DNA from: Pardosa pseudoannulata | Taxonomy: Eukaryota; Arthropoda; Arachnida; Araneae; Lycosidae | Reading direction: 5' to 3' | Length of the DNA: 64,000 nucleotides | Assembly: GCA_032207245.1 (NCBI GenBank) | Contig: CM063503.1 | Coordinates: 104,918,756-104,982,755 of the forward strand | Shown here: positions 57,455-64,000 of the stretch, one piece after another | Numbering within the stretch: the stretch's first letter is position 1 | Layout of the letters: each line of letters starts with the position of its first letter | Notes under the pieces: model-generated | Databases searched by the model: none | What the model saw: only the letters and a program-made list of their open reading frames with translations | Told to the model about the DNA's origin: nothing | Made by a program: the position numbers and the translations under genes

Positions 57455-58030
57455 ATTAATGGGCGTGTGCGAATACGCCGGTTTCCGAAGGACACCCTGG
57501 CTCCCGGATTCACATTTGGATGAAGACAAGCAGGTGGAGGGGGTATTATGGTATTGGAAATGTTAACATCCATCATATTAAAACCCATAATTCTCATATA
57601 TAAATCACTGACGTCTTTGTTCTACGTGAACATCATTGCAGACTAGGTTCACCCATTCTTGACAACAGTATTTCCGGCGGCCTATGGTGTTTACCAACTG
57701 CACCCTGTCATAAATATTCAATCGTCAGGGAGTGGTTCAAATACATTCCCTTGACTTTAAAGTCCTGTCTTGGCCTTCAAATTCCTATGTCCTATCCAAT
57801 AGAGCATTTGTGGTCCCACTTGTAAAACCATATTCGTGCTTCCATGCTACCCCCTAGCAATGTGCTGGAATTGCAGAACCAATTAGTGAGCGCTGGTACC
57901 AGTTATTTTAGACTACTTATAAGCACCTTATGGAGTCAATGTCATGCCGGGGGCTCTAGGTTTTTAGGGCTAAATGTGGACCTGCATGTTATATTGCTCA
58001 TAATCGAAAGGCTGTTCGGCGTATATAATC
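57455..58030 (+). pseudogene. Tc1-like transposase pseudogene, C-terminal two thirds
   Basis: Plus-strand frames yield GGGGIMVLEMLTSIILKPII (cf. GGGVMVWG...PL), SLFYVNIIAD-stop-VHPFLTTVFPAAYGVYQ (cf. Y...L...V.PF followed by QQDNAPCH), CLGLQIPMSYPIEHLWSHL (cf. SPDLNPIEHLWD), [14 protein letters not shown] and, after a shift, ESMP-like sequence. The family's second catalytic Asp motif (DNAPCH) is not readable: the text after VYQ is LHPVIN. At least one stop and several frameshifts are present. A downstream frame (57844-58578) merges its end with the dinucleotide array and is not a real protein. The N-terminal part is missing. Confidence 0.75.
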
Positions 58031-58044
58031 CTATTATTCACCTA

Positions 58045-58495
<451 letters not shown>

Positions 58496-58499
58496 TTAT

Positions 58500-60930
58500 A
58501 AATACAAAGAAACAGAACTCAGGGGAGCTTTCATTTAGTATAGTACTGGAAAATCACATAAAATGCAGCTTCCGTTGACGTTTAAATTCCAGAAAAGAAT
58601 TGAGAAAATATTCAAAGCACAAAACGCTTTGATCCTAAGTTGATTGAAGATATCTTATATTATTATATAAATTTTAAATTTATGCTCGCATCTACCAAAA
58701 ATGACGGCTAGCATACTAAGAAGTTTCCACGTACGAAAAATGTGTGAAGATGATTATATATTTTTTGAGACACATATAAATAAATCTAAAAGAAAATAAG
58801 TTTCTTTGTTTGACATAAAAAAAGATTGAAAAATTACTTATTCACTTTTTATGTTTTCGGCGTCTAATATATTTGATGTCATTCTTTAGAAAAGGAAAAT
58901 AATTTTAAATTTTGACTTCCAAAGCAATAAATAAATATCTCAATTTAAATTTTTCCACGTACACAAAAGTACTAAGAATTGAATTTCCATAAATAAAAAG
59001 TGCAAAATTTTAGATTGTAATAGGAAATCTCTAAACAGTTTTATTTTGCAAATTTAGGTACAAGAAATTAAAATACAGAGTTTGAAACGTACTTAGAATA
59101 TTAATGCTTTTATATAAATATTCTGAAAGATACGCATTTATCTATTTGTTTGTGTTTATTTTTAAAATTATATTTTAGTATAATATAAACATGTTTACAC
59201 ATATATACATATTTATTTTATTATAGATATTAAGATTATTATTTTATTAGTTTTCATACAATAGAGAAATATCAAAATTAAATCTTTTAGAAGAAATAAC
59301 TTAATCATCATAATTTTTCTGTAAAAGTAAGAGTATTTTCTTGTATACAAAGCTGTGTATATACTAATATATTCAAGTAAATTATTTTTCAATGTACTAT
59401 TAGAGCATGCCGTATTTTAAAACATTATCTTTTTAAATGATATTCCAAAGCTATTAGGTACATTATGAGTAAGAGTACATTAAAAAATGTGGTTAAATGT
59501 GCTTTTTAATCTTAGGAGAAAGTCCTAAAACGGCATCAGTGTATAATTTTCAAATTAATTCTGGAAAAAAATTAAGAAATAAGACTGAATTTTTTCATAT
59601 TTTCTCTTTATTAAAATGAATATAAAATGCATAAACGAATACGAGATTGTGTTGCTGATTGATTGCTATAGTGAAATGTGATGACTTGATTTATGATTCA
59701 ATAAACCGGTTGAAGATAAGCGATGCTGAAAGCATAAAGCGTGAATTACACCCTATAATATGCCTGAGAGTTCCAAAGAGAAAAAAATAAATAAATGATT
59801 GTTTACTAGTTGCTGCCAGCAATTAATTTATTAATAGGTGTTAGCTAAATCTTTTCATAGAATCAAATAAATCCTCTTTGGATAATGATCATGTTTAAAA
59901 TCTTTTCGCTTTACTTGTCATACATCATGACAAGCATGCTAAATTAAAAGTAAATGAATGAAAAATACATATTTAGTAAGAATGGAAATCTGACGCGTCA
60001 AATTTTAATGAAGCTAAACATTTTGTTCTTTTTGCATCGAAAATATAAAGAATTGAAAGAATATTTTTTAATTTAATTATTTTGCGGAGGAGTAAAGAGA
60101 GATTAAAACAAAGAGTATGGTGTATTTAAGAAGAAAAAAAATATATCTATGTGCCTGTTATCCTTTGCTAAAAGACTTCATTAAGACTTTTTTCGTTCAG
60201 TGAACTTTAGCCAACATAACATAATTAGTTTCTTTATTGTGCCATAATTAATTAAGAAAATGAAGTTAAAAATATTTTTAATGAAAAAAAAACTTGGAGA
60301 ATAACGATGCAGTAAAAGAAAATAAGAGTTATTCTTTAGGTTGTGTTAAAAGATATTTAAAAGTTAATAAGTTCACAATCATATATCAAATAATCTTTTC
60401 TAAGCCTCTTATGCTTCAAATGAAAAAAAAATTAATTTAATTTATAATTTGTTCTTTTGGCTTTTAAAGTAAGTTGCTGTAAAGGATAATTGTAAATGCA
60501 TTGTTTCATGTGACTTCATATTACATGAATATCTAAAGGAGTGTTTCTTATTAAGTTATTGATGATCTTCTAAAGATATACAATAAATCCTGTATATGAC
60601 CGTTTCATTAGAAGGGAAATAATGCCAGGTTGTGTGTAAACTAAGAACGGTTTATAGATGTAACAATATAGTTTAAGATATACGCCATAAAGGTTTTTAA
60701 ACATAACAACAATATTCCATTTGACTTGCAGTAGTAATATGATATATAGACTCTTAAAAATATATTTTATGTTGAGGCAGAAAAATGAGGGTACAGTCTA
60801 AAGACCCATACATCAGCCCGAGAAATCCACTTCAAAAACAAGCCCATGGCTAACTATACGGCTATAAGAGTCAATGCAGCTGAAAAGAAGGTTATGTTTT
60901 CTATCAAACACTTCACCTATCCAATAAGGG
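58500..60930. other. AT-rich sequence, no feature seen
   Basis: No supportable feature. A GC-richer lead-in starts at about 60780, before the 179 bp repeat. Confidence 0.55.
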
Positions 60931-60935
60931 AACCT

Positions 60936-61297
60936 GTCATATGTTCCACTCTTCCCACTAATCGAAGGGTCTCCTAAAAAGAAAAGATAATGTGCCTCAG
61001 AAATGAAGAATCAAGAAAATGAAAGTGATCAATGAATTAGGCAGAGACGGAAAGAGAGATACGCGGATAGACGTTGCAAAATGTAGTTAGTACATTGACC
61101 GAGATGTTGGAGATGTCATAAGTTCCACTCTTTACAACAATCAGAGGGATTCCCTAAATACAAAAGATAATGTGCCTCAGAAATGAAGAATCAAGAAGAT
61201 GAAAGTGATCAATGAATTCGGCAGAGACTGAAAGAGAGCGATGGGGTCAGACGTTGCAAAAGGTAGTAAGTACACTGAACGAGATGTTGGAGATGTC
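60936..61297. repeat. Tandem dimer of a 179 bp unit
   Basis: gtcata-gttccactctt starts at 60936 and again at 61115. The units share the stretches around gataatgtgcctcagaaatg, gaaagtgatcaatgaatt, ggcagagac-gaaagagag, agacgttgcaaaa and cgagatgttggagatgtc with a modest number of substitutions. The sequence is purine-rich on the plus strand and clearly of different composition from its surroundings. No frame runs through it. Confidence 0.92.
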
Positions 61298-61299
61298 TA

Positions 61300-63200
61300 A
61301 AACTAATAGTAAAAAAAACTAATTAAAGATCCATGCGATACTTATATTTCATGACCTAAAACTTCATTTCTAAAGATAAATCCCTTCATACCTGATTCAC
61401 AATGTTTTTGAATTAAAAGCGCATTATCTCTCTATATTCTCAAAACTATAAAACTGCTCAAAATTCACAAAGACGTAATATATCTAGAACATATTACATT
61501 GTAAACTGCAACAGGGAATTTGGATAGAATTAAGTTATATTACGCTTAATGTGTCTATTTAACGGAATTCTAACAAATATTACATTGAATAATGTTTTCA
61601 TGTGTACCTACTTTAAATAAATTCGAGTATCAATCGAATTTAATTTAAAACAGATTTTGACTGTAGTGAGTCTGTTTTTTCCCTTTAATTCAGAAATTAT
61701 TCTTACAGATTTTTAAAAAAGAATTTTAAATAATTAAAATTATGAAATAAATAAAATTTTGAATTTGAAACTTTGTATTTCTTGGTAAATAAGTAATAAA
61801 ACGTAAACAAAGTTATTGTTTTTTTTATTCAAGCACTCTTAAATGACTCTGCCACGGAAAAAATAATGCTTAGTAAGCAAAAACCTTTAATAAATACTGT
61901 TGTTTATAAAATATAAAGAATCAATTCAATGTTTGAGCGCAATATAAAATATTCGCCTTCAAAAATAGAAGATATTAGCTTATTCAGAAATTTTAATGCT
62001 CAGATTAAAAAAAAAAATCTATGCAAAAGTGTTAGAAATTCGAATTTCTTTACAAGTGTAAAAGGTATTCAAGAAAAGGATAGTTTGATAGAATTATATT
62101 TCAGTGAAATAATTTATTATATGTAAATGAAAGTTTGAAAGAACTTATTGTAGTATACAAATGGTATCACATGACTAAAAAATTATATCCTTTTTTCATG
62201 AATATTTTTACGACGCAATTAAAAGTTTTTATTAAAATATAACAGATATTTGCAATATTTATGAATTAATAATATAAGTAGGTAATAAAATTAAATGTCT
62301 TATTTCCAACATTTGACATTTGTCAGAATTCACATTTCACTTTACAGCAGAAAATGTAAATAAATAAAACTCTATTGTCCAAAAATTATTTAAAATGCTT
62401 TTAAATATTGCATTAAGTTTGATATAGAAAAAAGAAAAAAACTATCTTCATTTCTTTGAAGTAAAATATCCTTTTAAAATTTTAATTTTAATTATAATTT
62501 TAATGCCATATTTTAATAATTTTCTTCAATAGTTTTTAGAGTAATTTTTAGTATTCGTGCTTGAACTCTAGCGTTTTACGAAATAATAAGTTGCACATTG
62601 TGTAATATTTTCGAGAAACTAGACCTTATCTATACTTTCCACTATAATTACAATGCATCATTATAGATGGTTTTACCTACAGAAACAAATGAATACCAAA
62701 TATCACTATAGAAAAATAGAGCTTATTCAAAAGCATTTCTTCTTTTTTTTTTAACTAATGACCAGCATTTTACATTAAACTGTCTTAATGTATCGTTTAT
62801 ATCTTCTTCACTAGTAATTATAATAAAAATAAATATGTTTTTAAACAACACATTAATCTACCTTTTCTACTAAATATCTTTGGAACGAAATGATCAGTTC
62901 CGTCGTTTAAATTTAAGTGTCACAACACACGAATAACCGCTTAAATAATCATATTTTATTATTTTATTAAAGTTGGAGATTAATGGGCAGTGGAGATAAA
63001 CACAAGCAAAATATTAAAAAGATCCTTTATTTTTTTAAGGCAAAGAATAAGTAAATAAATAAATAAAAACTACACACAGCAAAAAATGATCTAATCATAC
63101 TGTCCTAAATAAATTAAATGATAAAATATATACAGTATATATTATAATATAGTTACAGTTAAACAAAACAACAAACTGCTGGTTTATTCCAACAATTCAC
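61300..63200. other. AT-rich sequence, no feature seen
   Basis: The 65-codon frame at 61929-62126 (starting with ATG) has no recognisable motif and typical AT-driven composition. Confidence 0.55.
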
Positions 63201-63207
63201 ATATTAA

Positions 63208-63844
63208 CCCTCTAAGCGGTTCGCATGTACAATTCCGCCAAACCGATGATGTCTTCAAAACATACAATTTTCAGCCTCCAAAAACGTTCCGAAAATGGAT
63301 GTAATGTACATTTCCACAAGTGTTTTCCCCCCACGGAGTTTTGCGGTAAGAGGGTCAGGTCGATTCTTTAGGAAGTACACCCCTCTTTGACTGACAGTTA
63401 TTGAGGAATGCACCCCTACCCCCTGAAGCAGAAAGAAGCTGACAGCTTTTCATGGCTTTGTAAATCTCTATTTCCAAGTATTTCGTTTGCGGTAATAGAT
63501 GTATCTTTAATTGCACCCCTTAAACATCTTGGATGACTTTCGTAAAAAAATATAAATAAGTCTCTCAAAGATTATTTTTATTTGTACTTTTAGAACCCAT
63601 TATTTCTTATGGGATGGAGACTTGACGAGCTTTTATGCTATTAAAAATTAACAATCTATAATATCTATTTATATAGCTATTTATAACCGGAAGTAAAGGG
63701 ACAATAACGAGGGTGGGTTTCCCGTATTTCGTTCTGGTCGACAAAGGGTGAAGGAAAAATCATAGAACGCTTTAGCCACTGACGCAGTAAACCTTCAGCG
63801 TATTTTCGGAGACTTTTTTTCCTCGATGTGTTCCACTTGGAGGG
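63208..63844. mobile_element. TTAA-flanked piggyBac-type MITE, 637 bp
   Basis: TTAA at 63204-63207 and 63845-63848. Ends are CCCTCTAAGCGG at the left and CCCTCCAAGTGG on the complementary strand at the right (10 of 12, with further matches in the following CAT). The inside is GC-richer than the flanks, non-coding, and contains acccct-type motifs. This fits a non-autonomous piggyBac-type element. The ends differ from those of the copies at 52939 and 55714, so it belongs to another family. Confidence 0.75.
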
Positions 63845-63848
63845 TTAA

Positions 63849-64000
63849 AGTAAAGTGAAATTTTAGGTGAAATTTACAGTAGGTTTTAGGAAAATGATAC
63901 GAAATTGGATATTGGTCAATCCGACAAACGCCTCGATTATAGTGATCTGGTTTAGTGTCCAACGATATAGCGCTTTTTTTTAAGGATAATGAGATTGGAT
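63849..64000. other. Right-edge sequence, no feature seen
   Basis: A moderately complex stretch cut by the window end. No assignment possible. Confidence 0.5.

Overview
The window reads as non-coding, very AT-rich nuclear DNA of an animal. Support for this comes from long (AT)n microsatellites, RNA polymerase III-type tRNA-derived SINEs with target-site duplications, and Tc1, pogo/Tigger-like and piggyBac-type DNA transposons. An arthropod, perhaps a spider, is my best guess from the repeat mix, but the sequence does not prove it. I find no intact protein-coding host gene, no rRNA, no functional tRNA, no CRISPR array and no bacterial-type operon. Most open frames above 60 codons are chance runs through AT-rich sequence or microsatellites.

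Layout. 1-170: a short frame open at the left edge. 239-1590: a tandem array of about 0.5 kb units, with a SINE in the first unit and the matching empty site in the second. 2468-5248: a nearly exact 1.36/1.42 kb tandem duplication carrying a GC-richer exon-like block with stops. 7017-7467: a deleted pogo/Tigger-like transposon. 11.6-15.2 kb: a long (AT)n tract, a (CA)n(TG)n palindrome and two LTR-like promoter/poly(A) signal blocks. 18.7-19 kb: microsatellites. 20.4-22.4 kb: a TTAA-flanked MITE and a full-length but dead Tc1-like transposase gene. 23.6-25.5 kb: a SINE and a three-unit tandem repeat. 29.66 kb: a perfect hairpin. 33.1-34.1 kb: (AT)n and two related LTR-like blocks. 35.4-36.9 kb: a SINE and a second Tc1-like pseudogene. 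38.7 kb: an old SINE relic. 39-48.9 kb: essentially featureless. 48.9-50.0 kb: a tandem duplication and a pogo-type MITE. 51.8 kb: a relic of a second tRNA-like SINE. 52.9-53.8 kb: a piggyBac element with an internally deleted transposase. 55.7-56.1 kb: a TTAA MITE with nested palindromes. 57.2-58.5 kb: a SINE, a third Tc1-like pseudogene and microsatellites packed together. 60.9-61.3 kb: a 179 bp dimer. 63.2-63.85 kb: another TTAA MITE.

The most informative element is the 902 bp piggyBac copy at 52939-53840. It has exact TTAA duplications, matching ends and a 148-codon frame. That frame joins the first catalytic-Asp region directly to the C-terminal cysteine-rich zinc-binding domain and lacks the region holding the other two catalytic Asp residues. 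Four TTAA-flanked elements and two pogo-type elements in 64 kb mark this as a region where DNA transposons have inserted often, with nothing that looks under coding constraint.
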